Shown here piece after piece: positions 1-8,178 of a DNA stretch of 37,138 nt (position 1 is its first letter; each line of letters begins with the position of its first letter). The position numbers and the translations under genes were made by a program. The stretch is taken from positions 1 to 37,138 of the forward strand of contig JAHDWH010000034.1 of the NCBI GenBank assembly GCA_023384455.1, read 5' to 3'. Source of the stretch: Caldilineaceae bacterium. GTDB taxonomy: Bacteria > Chloroflexota > Anaerolineae > Caldilineales > Caldilineaceae. Under the pieces are notes generated by a model that saw only the letters and a list, made by a program, of their open reading frames with translations, was not told the DNA's origin and did no database searches.

Positions 1-50
1 AATCCGTGTGAATCCGTTCTTTCCGTGTCCATCCGTGTTCTATTTTCAGA
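1..50. repeat. Dispersed intergenic repeat containing ATCCGTGT words
   Basis: The first 50 bases are built from repeats of ATCCGT/CCGTGT ending in GTGTTCTATTTTCAG. The reverse complement of 18958-19002 is nearly the same sequence, so the window contains two inverted copies about 19 kb apart. No coding capacity is visible. Such A/C/G-rich words recur between genes in many environmental bacterial genomes; its function is unknown. Confidence 0.7.
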
Positions 51-135
51 ACAGCGGAGAAGATTGCATCTTGCGTCGAGTTTGCTACTCGGCCGGGATC
101 TATTTCCCTTCACTCAGTCCCCGATCATTGGACAG

Positions 136-178
136 TTGACAAGTATGGATGATTCGCCTACAATCCTAATGTAGGATA
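136..178 (+). promoter_or_regulatory. Promoter and operator of the Gfo/Idh/MocA operon
   Basis: TTGACA (136-141) and TACAAT (159-164) are separated by 17 bases, a near-consensus sigma70 promoter with predicted start near 171. The palindrome ATCCTA-ATG-TAGGAT (163-177) overlaps the end of the -10 box and the start site. TAGGATA (172-178) begins after a gap of 7 bases from the -10 box, the same spacing as in the promoters at 4861-4903 and 25883-25925, which suggests a shared operator. The resulting leader to the ATG at 353 would be about 180 nt. Confidence 0.7.
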
Positions 179-352
179 ACAGGACATCTTTTCTCTTGCC
201 TATAGGTGGTTGTGCAAAACATTATTTGCGTGGCTTTTCCCAGTGTAGGGATACCTGTAGAAGCTCTCTTTTTAGCGCAGTCTGCGTTCCCATTTTTGTC
301 CCTATCCATACCCCCCCGGGCGTATCGCTTTCCCCCAACAAAGGATAGACCT

Positions 353-1438
353 ATGAAAACTTACCGTGCTGCTGTCATTGGCTGTAGTCGTATGGGTGGC
401 TTTATCGACAACGAAGTCGTTGGCTCGCCCAAAACAGCTTTGCCCTATTCCCACGCCGCCGGCTATATGGCCTGCGCACAGACTGATCTGATTGCTTGTT
501 CCGATGTGCGCCCGGATGTGATGGCCGAATTCGGCAAACTGTACAAAATACCGGCCAGCCGTCAATACACCGACTATCGGGAACTGATCGACAAAGAGCG
601 TCCTGAAATCCTCAGTATTGCCACCCAACCCGAACAGCGCGCCGAAATTACCATCTACGCGGCCGAGCACGGCGTTAAAGCCATCTACGCCGAAAAAGCC
701 ATGTCGGCCTCTCTGGGCGAGGCCTACGAAATGGTGGAGGCGCTGGAACGCAACGGCGTCTTTTTCAACCTGGGCACCAACCGCCGCTGGTCAGTCGCCT
801 ATGACCAGATGAAGGCGCTGGTGGACAGCGGCGAGCTGGGCGCACTCAAGAATGTCATCATCTACAACAACGGAACCCTCTTCAACACCGGCAGCCACTA
901 TATCGATCTGGCCATGCGGTTGAACAGCGACCAGCCGGCTGTGTGGGCCCAGGGCAATCTGCGCGCCAACGACGACATTTTCCATGGCGATATTCTGACC
1001 GACGACCCGGTGGGCGAAGGCACGATCTATTTCGCCAACGGTGTCACCGGCTACCTGCTGGTAACCCCCCGTAGCGGCGACATCGAAGCGATCTGCGAAA
1101 ATGGCACACTCACCGCCTACAACGACGGGTTGGAGTGGCATCTGCGCCGCCGCCAGCCCATCCAGCCCAGTGGGCGCACAGCACTGATGACCGCGCCCTA
1201 TACAGAACCGCCCATCGCCAGCAGCACCCTGGCGCTGGTCGAAGATCTGGTACACGCTCTGGATACAGGCGAACCGACCCGGGGCGGCCCACGCGTTTCT
1301 CTGGCCAGCACTGAATTGATCTTCGCCCTCATCGAGTCACACCGTCAGGGCGGTGCCAGGATTACTCTGCCAGTGCAAGAACGCGCTATTCGCTTACAAC
1401 GCAACCGCGGGCCGAACAAACCAAAATACTCCGTTTAA
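353..1438 (+). CDS. Gfo/Idh/MocA family oxidoreductase, paralog 1
   Basis: This 361-residue protein has the two-domain architecture of Gfo/Idh/MocA NAD(P)-dependent sugar or cyclitol dehydrogenases. An N-terminal Rossmann nucleotide loop (G-C-S-R-M-G, residues 10-15) is followed by the lysine of the family EKP motif, here read EKA (114-116), and a GSHYID segment (180-185) carrying the usual catalytic-type histidine. The start at 353 is chosen because AAAGGATAG lies just upstream and the protein then begins directly with the Rossmann strand; a longer in-frame start at 206 would add 49 unrelated residues. It is the first of four tandem paralogs that share an RRW/RRF-like segment and a C-terminal SHxxG..R..LP ending. 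Family is certain; substrate unknown. No signal peptide, so cytoplasmic. Confidence 0.9.
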   Translation: MKTYRAAVIGCSRMGGFIDNEVVGSPKTALPYSHAAGYMACAQTDLIACSDVRPDVMAEFGKLYKIPASRQYTDYRELIDKERPEILSIATQPEQRAEITIYAAEHGVKAIYAEKAMSASLGEAYEMVEALERNGVFFNLGTNRRWSVAYDQMKALVDSGELGALKNVIIYNNGTLFNTGSHYIDLAMRLNSDQPAVWAQGNLRANDDIFHGDILTDDPVGEGTIYFANGVTGYLLVTPRSGDIEAICENGTLTAYNDGLEWHLRRRQPIQPSGRTALMTAPYTEPPIASSTLALVEDLVHALDTGEPTRGGPRVSLASTELIFALIESHRQGGARITLPVQERAIRLQRNRGPNKPKYSV

Positions 1439-1597
1439 TCTTTTGGCAGTGTCCAGCATATCGACTTCCCAGAAGAAACTCCCTGGGCTTATCTGTGATC
1501 CGCTACCGGCGGTCTGCCGAGTGGGTCGGGATTGAAAAGGGATTTTCCCCTATTCGTTCCGCGCCCCCGCGCGTTGAATTTACAGGAACCCTCTACT

Positions 1598-2629
1598 ATG
1601 ACAGACAAAATTTATCGCGTTGCCATTGTTGGCCTGGGCCGCATGGGCAGCACCATCGACGATGAAAGACCTGCCGGTTTCCCCGCAGTCTCGATTGCCG
1701 CGGCCTGTGCTGCCAGCCCGCGTCTGAAAGTGGTCGCCGGGGCCGATATTGACCCGGTCAAGCGCGACGCCTTCCAAGCCCGCTGGGGTGTAGCAGCGCT
1801 CTACGACGATTATCTGGAGATGATTCGCCAGGAGCAGCCCGATCTGGTGGCTATCTGCACCAAAGGCGCGCTCCACGCCGAAATGACAGTAGCCGTGGCC
1901 GAAGCCAATGTGCCGATGATCTTCTGCGAAAAGGCGATTGCCTGCTCGATGGAAGAGGCAGACGCGGTCTTGGCCGCGGTGGGCAGCCGCAACATCCCCT
2001 TTAACACCGGTGTATTGCGCCGCTTCAGCCGTTCCTATCACGTGGCCCGGCGTATGATCGCCGACGGCGAGATCGGCGAACCCCGCGCCGCGGTACATTA
2101 CGCCGGCTCGAATCTGCTCCACGGCCACATCCACTCGCTGGACACCCTCAGCTTTTTGCTGGGCGATCCCCCGGTGCTGAGTGTTTTGGGGGAGCTTCTG
2201 CCCCGGAATCTGCTGATCGAAAACAACCGGCTGGACAAAGACCCCAACGCCATCTATCAGGTGCTCTTTGCCAATGGGGTAGAGGCGACCACCGCGCCCG
2301 GCGGCACCTGGGAGTTTGAAGTGATTGGCTCCCTGGGCAGCATCCGCGTCTGCAACAACGGCGACAGCCTGCATCTGCGCAAAGCCAAAAGCGAAAAGGA
2401 GCGCATCTTTCTCGACGCGCCCGCGCCTGCTGTGGAAGCCCACAGCACCACCCAGTCCTGTCTGGAAGATATCCTGGACGCCTATGAAACCGGGCGTCCG
2501 ACTCTGGGCAACATCCAGATCACCCACCACTTGACCGAAGCCTGCCTGGCCGTGGCCGAGAGCCATCGCCAGCAAAAGCGGATCACCCTGCCCCTGGAAA
2601 ACCGTTCGCTCTATGTCTTTCACGTCTAA
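1598..2629 (+). CDS. Gfo/Idh/MocA family oxidoreductase, paralog 2
   Basis: This 343-residue protein starts with a clear nucleotide-binding loop (G-L-G-R-M-G, residues 12-17). The EKP motif reads EKA (111-113, lysine 112), as in the preceding paralog, and His179 in HIHSLD is the likely catalytic histidine. The ATG at 1598 follows CAGGAACC and gives the family-typical N-terminus; an upstream ATG at 1532 would add 22 unrelated residues. It follows the first paralog after a 159-bp gap without a visible promoter or terminator, so probably the same transcript. The C-terminus (ESHRQQKRITLP) matches the other tandem copies. Likely an NAD(P)-linked oxidoreductase or epimerase acting on a sugar-like compound; the substrate cannot be read from sequence. 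Confidence 0.88.
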   Translation: MTDKIYRVAIVGLGRMGSTIDDERPAGFPAVSIAAACAASPRLKVVAGADIDPVKRDAFQARWGVAALYDDYLEMIRQEQPDLVAICTKGALHAEMTVAVAEANVPMIFCEKAIACSMEEADAVLAAVGSRNIPFNTGVLRRFSRSYHVARRMIADGEIGEPRAAVHYAGSNLLHGHIHSLDTLSFLLGDPPVLSVLGELLPRNLLIENNRLDKDPNAIYQVLFANGVEATTAPGGTWEFEVIGSLGSIRVCNNGDSLHLRKAKSEKERIFLDAPAPAVEAHSTTQSCLEDILDAYETGRPTLGNIQITHHLTEACLAVAESHRQQKRITLPLENRSLYVFHV

Positions 2630-2690
2630 AAGGCGTGTCGAGTAGAGAGCGTGTCGATCACACAACGTGTCCTGCATCGAGGAAATAAAA

Positions 2691-3788
2691 ATGACCAAAA
2701 ACTATCGCGTCGCCATTATTGGCACGGGTCGCATGGGCGGTCTGATCGAAGACGAGATTGCACCAGGCAACTTTTCCAAACCCTACAGCCACTTCGGCGC
2801 CTATGCTGCCATTGCAGAGACAGAGGTGATCGCCGTGGCGAACCGGGGCGCCGAGCGTATGCAGCGCTTCGCCGACCGCTTTGGCGTCACCAATACCTAT
2901 TTGGACTACCGGGCGATGATCGAGGAGGAGAAACCCGATATTGTCAGCATCACCACGCCCTCCTTTGCCCGGGCCGAGCCGATTATTTTTGCCGCGGAGC
3001 ACGGCGTCTCCGGCATCTATGCAGAGAAGGGGCTGTGCGCGTCTCTGGCCGAGGCGGATCGCATTGTGGACGCTTGCAAAGCCAATAACGTGGCCTTCAA
3101 CTGGGGCGCGATGCGTCGCCACCACGACGGCTATAAAAAGCTGCAAGCCGCCATTGGCAGGGGCGACATCGGCGAACCCCGCTATGCCACAATGTACTTC
3201 TACACCGACCTGATCAAACACCACCCCCACACCCTCGATCTGGTCGCTATGCTCCTGGGCGATCCCCAACCCCTGTGGGTGGAAGGACGGCTGATCGAGC
3301 AGGGCGATCCCGCGGACCCTGCCCCCCGGCGTGCCCACCCGGTCTACGACCCGGCCGGACATGGTTATCTGCCTTCCCCCGGCTTCGAGATTGCCGATCC
3401 AATGGTCGGTTTCTATCGGGTTGGCTATGCGGGGGAAGCTGAAGGGATTTTTGTACCCCGCCGGGGTTCCTTTGAAATCGATGTACACGGCACCGAAGGC
3501 CGCGCCCTCGCCTCGGAAAGCGGCGGGGATTTCCGTATCCGCCGCACCAATGGCAAGACCCAGACGACCGAAGAGACGATCTTCCGTCCAGGCGGCGAAA
3601 GCCCGACTATCTGCACCATCCGCGACATCCTGAACGAAATCGAGACGGGCGAACGCACCAAAGGCAATCTGGACATTACAATGCAAAGTGTGGAAGTGCA
3701 GTTCGGTCTGGCCCATTCCCATCTGCAAGGGGGCAGCCGCGTCGCCCTGCCGGTGACGGATCGCACGCTGTACATCCCCGGCGGATAA
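2691..3788 (+). CDS. Gfo/Idh/MocA family oxidoreductase, paralog 3
   Basis: A 365-residue member of the same tandem family. The loop G-T-G-R-M-G (11-16) binds the nucleotide, and the canonical EKP motif is changed to EKG (112-114) with the lysine kept. His180 within KHHPHTLD is the probable catalytic histidine. The start at 2691 follows GAGGAAAT; an in-frame start at 2667 would add eight residues. Compared with the neighbours it has a longer C-terminal domain with a charged, proline-rich insertion (about residues 208-225). Co-transcription with its neighbours is inferred from the 61-bp upstream and 12-bp downstream gaps. Substrate unknown. Confidence 0.88.
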   Translation: MTKNYRVAIIGTGRMGGLIEDEIAPGNFSKPYSHFGAYAAIAETEVIAVANRGAERMQRFADRFGVTNTYLDYRAMIEEEKPDIVSITTPSFARAEPIIFAAEHGVSGIYAEKGLCASLAEADRIVDACKANNVAFNWGAMRRHHDGYKKLQAAIGRGDIGEPRYATMYFYTDLIKHHPHTLDLVAMLLGDPQPLWVEGRLIEQGDPADPAPRRAHPVYDPAGHGYLPSPGFEIADPMVGFYRVGYAGEAEGIFVPRRGSFEIDVHGTEGRALASESGGDFRIRRTNGKTQTTEETIFRPGGESPTICTIRDILNEIETGERTKGNLDITMQSVEVQFGLAHSHLQGGSRVALPVTDRTLYIPGG

Positions 3789-3800
3789 AGGAACTTTCTG

Positions 3801-4832
3801 ATGCAATTGCGAGTTGCCATTGCTGGCTGCCATCGAATGTTGCAGCCCCAGTTGACGGGCCACAACTTTGCGTCCGCCTTTGCGGCAGTGCCAGAAACCG
3901 AAATCGTTGCCGTGTACGATCGGGGCGCAGAGACACGCGCCGGTTTTCTCCGCTGTTGGGGAGAAATGCCAGCCTACGACGACTACACGCGCCTGTTGCG
4001 CGAGGTGCAGCCCGATCTGCTCTGCATTGCAACCCGGCAGACATTACACGCCGAACAGATCGAGCAGGCCGCCGCGGCCGGTGTACGGGGCATTCTCTGC
4101 GATAAGCCCCTGGCCACGACGCTGCTGGAAGCCGATCGTATTGTCTCTGCCTGCCAGGAGAGTGGGGTTACACTGACCTTTGCCCTGGATCGGCGCTGGC
4201 ACGAACCCTATCGCCATCTGCGCCAGTTGATTGGCGAAGGGATTGTGGGCCGGGTGACGTCTATTCTGGCCTTCGGCTGTCCGAATCTGATCAACCACGG
4301 CTGCCATTGGTATGATACGGCGTTGATGCTACTGGGGGATCCAGAGCCGCTATGGGTGTGCGGCTGGGTGGACGATCTGGCCGGTGAACCGGCTGATTCC
4401 CGGCGGCGACTGGACCCACCAGGCCGGGGCCAGGTGGGATTGAGCAATGGTGCGACCCTCACTGTGACAGCAGACGGCGGACGACGACCCACTTTTGAGG
4501 TCATCGGTGAAGAAGGCCGACTGCTCATTTTGCAGGATGCCGAGCTTTGTTATCACTGGACTGAGAGCGGTCCGCAAGGAAAACCGGAAATGCGACCGCA
4601 ATTGATACCACTGACCCAAGACCCCTGGCCGGCTGGCCCGGCAATGGTGCGAGATCTGGTGGCGGCTGTGGTGTCCCACTCCACAACAGCCTGTGGTGTC
4701 GAGCAGGCGCGTCGGGCCACGGAGATCGGTTTTGCCATCCATACATCCCACCTGCACACCGGTGCCCGGGTGGCGCTTCCCCTTGCAGACAGAACGCTTT
4801 CCATCCCATCTTTTCCGTGGGGTAATGAATAA
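3801..4832 (+). CDS. Gfo/Idh/MocA family oxidoreductase, paralog 4, atypical nucleotide loop
   Basis: This 343-residue protein begins 12 bp after the previous gene, with AAAGGAAC as ribosome-binding site. It is clearly homologous: DKP (101-103) replaces EKP, RRW (131-133) and GCHWYD (167-172) are present, and the C-terminal SHLHTGARVALPL matches the paralogs. The N-terminal glycine loop is degenerate (G-C-H-R-M-L-Q), lacking the last glycine of GxGxxG, so dinucleotide binding may be altered, or the protein may be a partner subunit or a scaffold instead of an active dehydrogenase. It ends the four-gene tandem array; a new promoter follows at 4861. Confidence 0.85.
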   Translation: MQLRVAIAGCHRMLQPQLTGHNFASAFAAVPETEIVAVYDRGAETRAGFLRCWGEMPAYDDYTRLLREVQPDLLCIATRQTLHAEQIEQAAAAGVRGILCDKPLATTLLEADRIVSACQESGVTLTFALDRRWHEPYRHLRQLIGEGIVGRVTSILAFGCPNLINHGCHWYDTALMLLGDPEPLWVCGWVDDLAGEPADSRRRLDPPGRGQVGLSNGATLTVTADGGRRPTFEVIGEEGRLLILQDAELCYHWTESGPQGKPEMRPQLIPLTQDPWPAGPAMVRDLVAAVVSHSTTACGVEQARRATEIGFAIHTSHLHTGARVALPLADRTLSIPSFPWGNE

Positions 4833-4860
4833 TGGGCCGGGGCGGTTGATGAAAGACGAC

Positions 4861-4903
4861 TTGACAAGGGCAGGTTAATCACCTAGAATTTGAATATAGG
4901 ATA
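4861..4903 (+). promoter_or_regulatory. Promoter and operator of the propeller/importer operon
   Basis: TTGACA (4861-4866), 17 bases, then TAGAAT (4884-4889) make a near-consensus sigma70 promoter. TAGGATA (4897-4903) lies 7 bases after the -10 box, exactly as in the promoters at 136 and 25883. The left operator half is weak here: CCTA (4882-4885) pairs with TAGG (4897-4900) around an 11-base centre. Predicted start is near 4896, giving a leader of about 70 nt. Confidence 0.65.
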
Positions 4904-4966
4904 ATCATATAGCTCGCTAAAGAACGTTCATCCAAAGCAGCCATCTGCGCAACGATCTGAGAAAGC

Positions 4967-5953
4967 ATGACCATACCTATCCACGTAACCTCCATCCGAC
5001 AAATCTTCAACGACGGCAACCACAACGCATTTACAGACCTGTGCCATTTTCAGGACCGGTACTATCTGACCTTCCGTAGCTGCCCCGACGGGCATATGCT
5101 CTTCACAACATCAAAAATCCTGGTGATGTCCAGCGTCGATGGTCAGGATTGGGAAGAGGTACACGCCTTTAGTGTACCCAAACGGGATGTCCGCGACCCC
5201 CACTTTCTTGTCTTCCAGGGGAAGCTCATTGTCTACAGCGGCACTTGGTGGGTGGATACGACAGATGCCAAGGAACGGGATGTCAACGATCATCTGGGGT
5301 TTTGTGTCTGGACTGAAGATGGTCGCAGGTGGGAAGGCCCGCGAATGCTGGACGGCACCCACGGCTATTACATCTGGCGGGCTGCCACCCATAACGGTGT
5401 GGCCTATCTGAATGGGCGGCGTATCCGCAATTTCGATGTGGTTCCCCGCCGGGCCGAACCCGCTGAATATATGGAGTCCTGGCTGCTCCACAGCAGGGAC
5501 GGGTTCACTTGGGCACCGTTGGGCTTAATTCAACCCACATTTGGGGACGAGACGGCCCTGCTCTTTGAGGACGATGGCAGCTTGCTGGCAGTCGCCCGTG
5601 CTGGCGGTCATCCGGCCCAACTCTGTCGTTCACAACCGCCCTATACCGAATGGAGCCGGGTTGATCTGGACCGACACGTGGGGGGACCGCTGCTGACCAA
5701 ATGGGGCGACACCTATCTGGTCGGTGGTCGCAAGCAGATTGGCGACACATCGCCCGTCACCACCCTCTATGAACTGATCGACGACCAGTTGCAGGAGATC
5801 ACGGAATTGCCCAGCGGTGGCGACAACTCCTATCCAGGCTTTGTAGCCTTGTCGGCCAGCGAGGCCCTTCTCTCCTTCTATTCCAGCCACGAAGGCAGTG
5901 GCACCGGTTTGGCCCCTTCGGCTATCTATTTGGCACGCCTCTCTCTACGCTAA
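4967..5953 (+). CDS. Sialidase-like beta-propeller protein (cytoplasmic)
   Basis: The 328-residue protein shows repeated short Asp-box-like segments, SxxDGxxW and close variants, near residues 56-62 (SVDGQDW), 116-122 (TEDGRRW) and 176-182 (SRDGFTW). They are one residue shorter than the classical SxDxGxTW box. A DETALLFEDDGSLLAVAR-like stretch (residues 194-211) resembles the blade carrying the acidic residue of sialidase-fold enzymes. The repeats indicate a beta-propeller of the sialidase/BNR type. No signal peptide is visible, so it should act inside the cell on an imported substrate. It is the first gene behind its own promoter, directly before the importer genes. Activity could be hydrolase, lyase or epimerase. 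Confidence 0.7.
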   Translation: MTIPIHVTSIRQIFNDGNHNAFTDLCHFQDRYYLTFRSCPDGHMLFTTSKILVMSSVDGQDWEEVHAFSVPKRDVRDPHFLVFQGKLIVYSGTWWVDTTDAKERDVNDHLGFCVWTEDGRRWEGPRMLDGTHGYYIWRAATHNGVAYLNGRRIRNFDVVPRRAEPAEYMESWLLHSRDGFTWAPLGLIQPTFGDETALLFEDDGSLLAVARAGGHPAQLCRSQPPYTEWSRVDLDRHVGGPLLTKWGDTYLVGGRKQIGDTSPVTTLYELIDDQLQEITELPSGGDNSYPGFVALSASEALLSFYSSHEGSGTGLAPSAIYLARLSLR

Positions 5954-6044
5954 ATACCTATCAAACCGTTTGGTTGACCACCAATATCGTAGGTTCCGCA
6001 TAGTCTGGGGCTGCTACGATATCCGCAATGCAGGAACCTATCGA

Positions 6045-7031
6045 ATGTTACCGTTTATTCTACGTCGTATATTGTTTATGATTCCCACCCTGGCGGTGAT
6101 CAGTGTGATCTCTTTTGCGATCATCGAAGCGCCTCCGGGCGACTATTTGGACGCCTATGTGGATCGCCTGACATCCCAGATGCAGTCTGTGGACCCTTCC
6201 GAGGTTGAGGCGCTGCGTGCCCGCTACGGGTTGGGTCAATCCTGGAGCGTGCGTTACTGGCGCTGGTTCAGTGGTGTGCTGCAGGGTGATCTGGGGCGGT
6301 CGATGGAGTGGAATCAGCCTGTGGCAAAGCTGATCGGCGCTCGGCTGCCGTGGACACTTGCGATTTCTGTCACATCCCTGGTGCTTGTCTATGTGATCAG
6401 CATCCCTATCGGCATTTATTCAGCCAGCAACCAATATTCGCCGGGCGATTATGTGGCGACGCTGATTGGCTTTCTGGGATTGGCCACCCCCAATTTTCTG
6501 CTTGCGCTCATCTTCCTCTGGCTCTACTTCTTGTGGACGGGCAATGTGGCTGTGGGGCTATTTTCCGACGAATACATTATTGCGCCCTGGAGCTTTGCCA
6601 AGTTTCTTGACCTGCTGAGCCACATCTGGCTGCCCGCACTGATCGTCGGCACATCGGGCACGGCTGGTCTTATCCGGGTGATGCGGGCCAACCTGCTGGA
6701 CGAACTACAAAAACCCTATGTGATGGTGGCCCGTGCCAAGGGTCTCAAAGAAGGGCGGGTATTGGTCAAGTATCCTTTGCGCATTGCCATGAACCCTGTG
6801 GCCAGCACAATCGGCTGGACCCTGCCTGCGCTTGTCAACGGTGAACTGCTGACGTCTATGGTGCTGGGTCTGCCAACCCTGGCGCCGCTCTTCGTCGGTG
6901 CGCTGCTCAGCCAGGATATGTTTTTGGCCGGCAGCGTCGTATTCATTCTGAGCGCCCTGACTTTGATCGGAACGCTCATTTCAGACATTATTCTGGCTTG
7001 GCTGGACCCTCGCATTCGGGAGGCTATATGA
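6045..7031 (+). CDS. ABC transporter permease, DppB/OppB type
   Basis: A 328-residue inner-membrane permease with the typical N-terminal FILRRILFMIP start and first membrane helix, followed by five further hydrophobic segments. The cytoplasmic EAA-like loop reads VMVARAKGLKEGRVLVKYPLR, the ATPase contact of the peptide/nickel family. The start at 6045 is preferred over 5898 because the longer form adds a non-family extension; CAGGAAC lies upstream. Its stop overlaps the next start (ATGA at 7028-7031), showing translational coupling. Opp/Dpp-type importers in Chloroflexota and Thermotogae often carry oligosaccharides, which fits this gene context. Confidence 0.93.
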   Translation: MLPFILRRILFMIPTLAVISVISFAIIEAPPGDYLDAYVDRLTSQMQSVDPSEVEALRARYGLGQSWSVRYWRWFSGVLQGDLGRSMEWNQPVAKLIGARLPWTLAISVTSLVLVYVISIPIGIYSASNQYSPGDYVATLIGFLGLATPNFLLALIFLWLYFLWTGNVAVGLFSDEYIIAPWSFAKFLDLLSHIWLPALIVGTSGTAGLIRVMRANLLDELQKPYVMVARAKGLKEGRVLVKYPLRIAMNPVASTIGWTLPALVNGELLTSMVLGLPTLAPLFVGALLSQDMFLAGSVVFILSALTLIGTLISDIILAWLDPRIREAI

Positions 7032-8170
7032 CTATGTTGGATGCAAGCCCAGAGAATTCCCATCTGGAAACTATGCCCGTCAAGGAAGAAAAGCTGCTGG
7101 TCGCGTCCCAATGGCAGCTTATCCGTTGGAAATTTGTGCGACACCGGGTGGCTGTTTTCTCGCTTATCGTACTGGTGATCTTCTATCTGGCGGCTATGTT
7201 TGCAGAATTTGTTGCGCCCTATGCGCCAGGCCACTACGACGCGGACCTGACCCTGGCCCCGCCCCAATCGCCACATTTCTTCGATAACGGACAATTCCAG
7301 TGGCGGCCTTTTGTCTATGGCGTGTCTTCGGAATATGACATCAATACGTTCAAGACCACCTATACGATAGACGAAAGTTTGAAGTATCCCATCCGGTTCT
7401 TTGTCCACGGGGACCCCTATAAACTCTGGGGCATCTTCGAGAGCGACCGCCATCTCTATGGGGTGGAGGAAGGCACAGTCTTTCTCTTCGGTGCCGACAA
7501 CCAGGGCCGGGATGTACTCTCGCGCGTGATCCACGGGGGACGTATCTCCCTTTCTATCGGGCTGGTCGGGATCGCGATCAGTTCGCTGATCGGTATTCTG
7601 ATTGGCGGTTTGTCGGGCTACTATGGCGGGGTGATCGATATGATCATCCAGCGCATTATCGAGTTCCTGCGCTCCATCCCCACGCTCCCTCTCTGGATGG
7701 CCTTGAGTGTGGCCCTTCCGCCCACCTGGTCTGTGGTGCAGGTCTATTTCGGCATTGTGATGATTCTTTCTCTTGTCGGCTGGACCGGATTGGCCCGGGT
7801 TGTGCGCGGGAAGTTTATGTCCTTGCGCGAGGAAGATTTCGTCATGGCCGCCCAGCTCAACGGCTCTACAGAAATACGCACGATCTTCAAGCATATGCTG
7901 CCCTCCTTCTACAGCCACGTCATCGCTTCCCTCACCCTGAGCGTGCCGGGGATGATTCTGGGTGAAACTGCCCTGAGTTTCTTGGGGCTGGGTCTGCAAG
8001 AACCGGCTGTAAGCTGGGGTGTTCTCCTGCGCGATGCCCAATTCATCCGAGTACTGGCCTCATCGCCCTGGCTGCTGCTGCCGGGGGCACTGGTGGTGGT
8101 GGCGATTCTGTGCTTCAACTTCGTGGGTGACGGTCTACGCGACGCAGCCGATCCATACGCGTCGATTTAG
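7028..8170 (+). CDS. ABC transporter permease, DppC/OppC type
   Basis: A 380-residue partner permease. The first helix (about residues 45-60) is followed by a long extracytoplasmic region of about 110 residues (roughly 65-150), much longer than in E. coli DppC, then five more helices and the EAA-like loop EEDFVMAAQLNGSTEIRTIF. Start 7028 overlaps the previous stop and has GGGAGG upstream. A large external loop of this kind is seen in Opp-type transporters linked to carbohydrate uptake, which is supportive but not proof. Confidence 0.93.
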   Translation: MTMLDASPENSHLETMPVKEEKLLVASQWQLIRWKFVRHRVAVFSLIVLVIFYLAAMFAEFVAPYAPGHYDADLTLAPPQSPHFFDNGQFQWRPFVYGVSSEYDINTFKTTYTIDESLKYPIRFFVHGDPYKLWGIFESDRHLYGVEEGTVFLFGADNQGRDVLSRVIHGGRISLSIGLVGIAISSLIGILIGGLSGYYGGVIDMIIQRIIEFLRSIPTLPLWMALSVALPPTWSVVQVYFGIVMILSLVGWTGLARVVRGKFMSLREEDFVMAAQLNGSTEIRTIFKHMLPSFYSHVIASLTLSVPGMILGETALSFLGLGLQEPAVSWGVLLRDAQFIRVLASSPWLLLPGALVVVAILCFNFVGDGLRDAADPYASI

Positions 8171-8178
8171 GGACAAAT

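Noticed and set aside
206-352. N-terminal extension of the first MocA protein
   Set aside because: The extra 49 codons are not family-like, and AAAGGATAG marks the start at 353.
2658-3863. Minus-strand open frame of 401 codons
   Set aside because: It lies wholly antisense to MocA paralog 3 and the start of paralog 4, has no family motif, and follows from GC-rich codon bias in the real genes.
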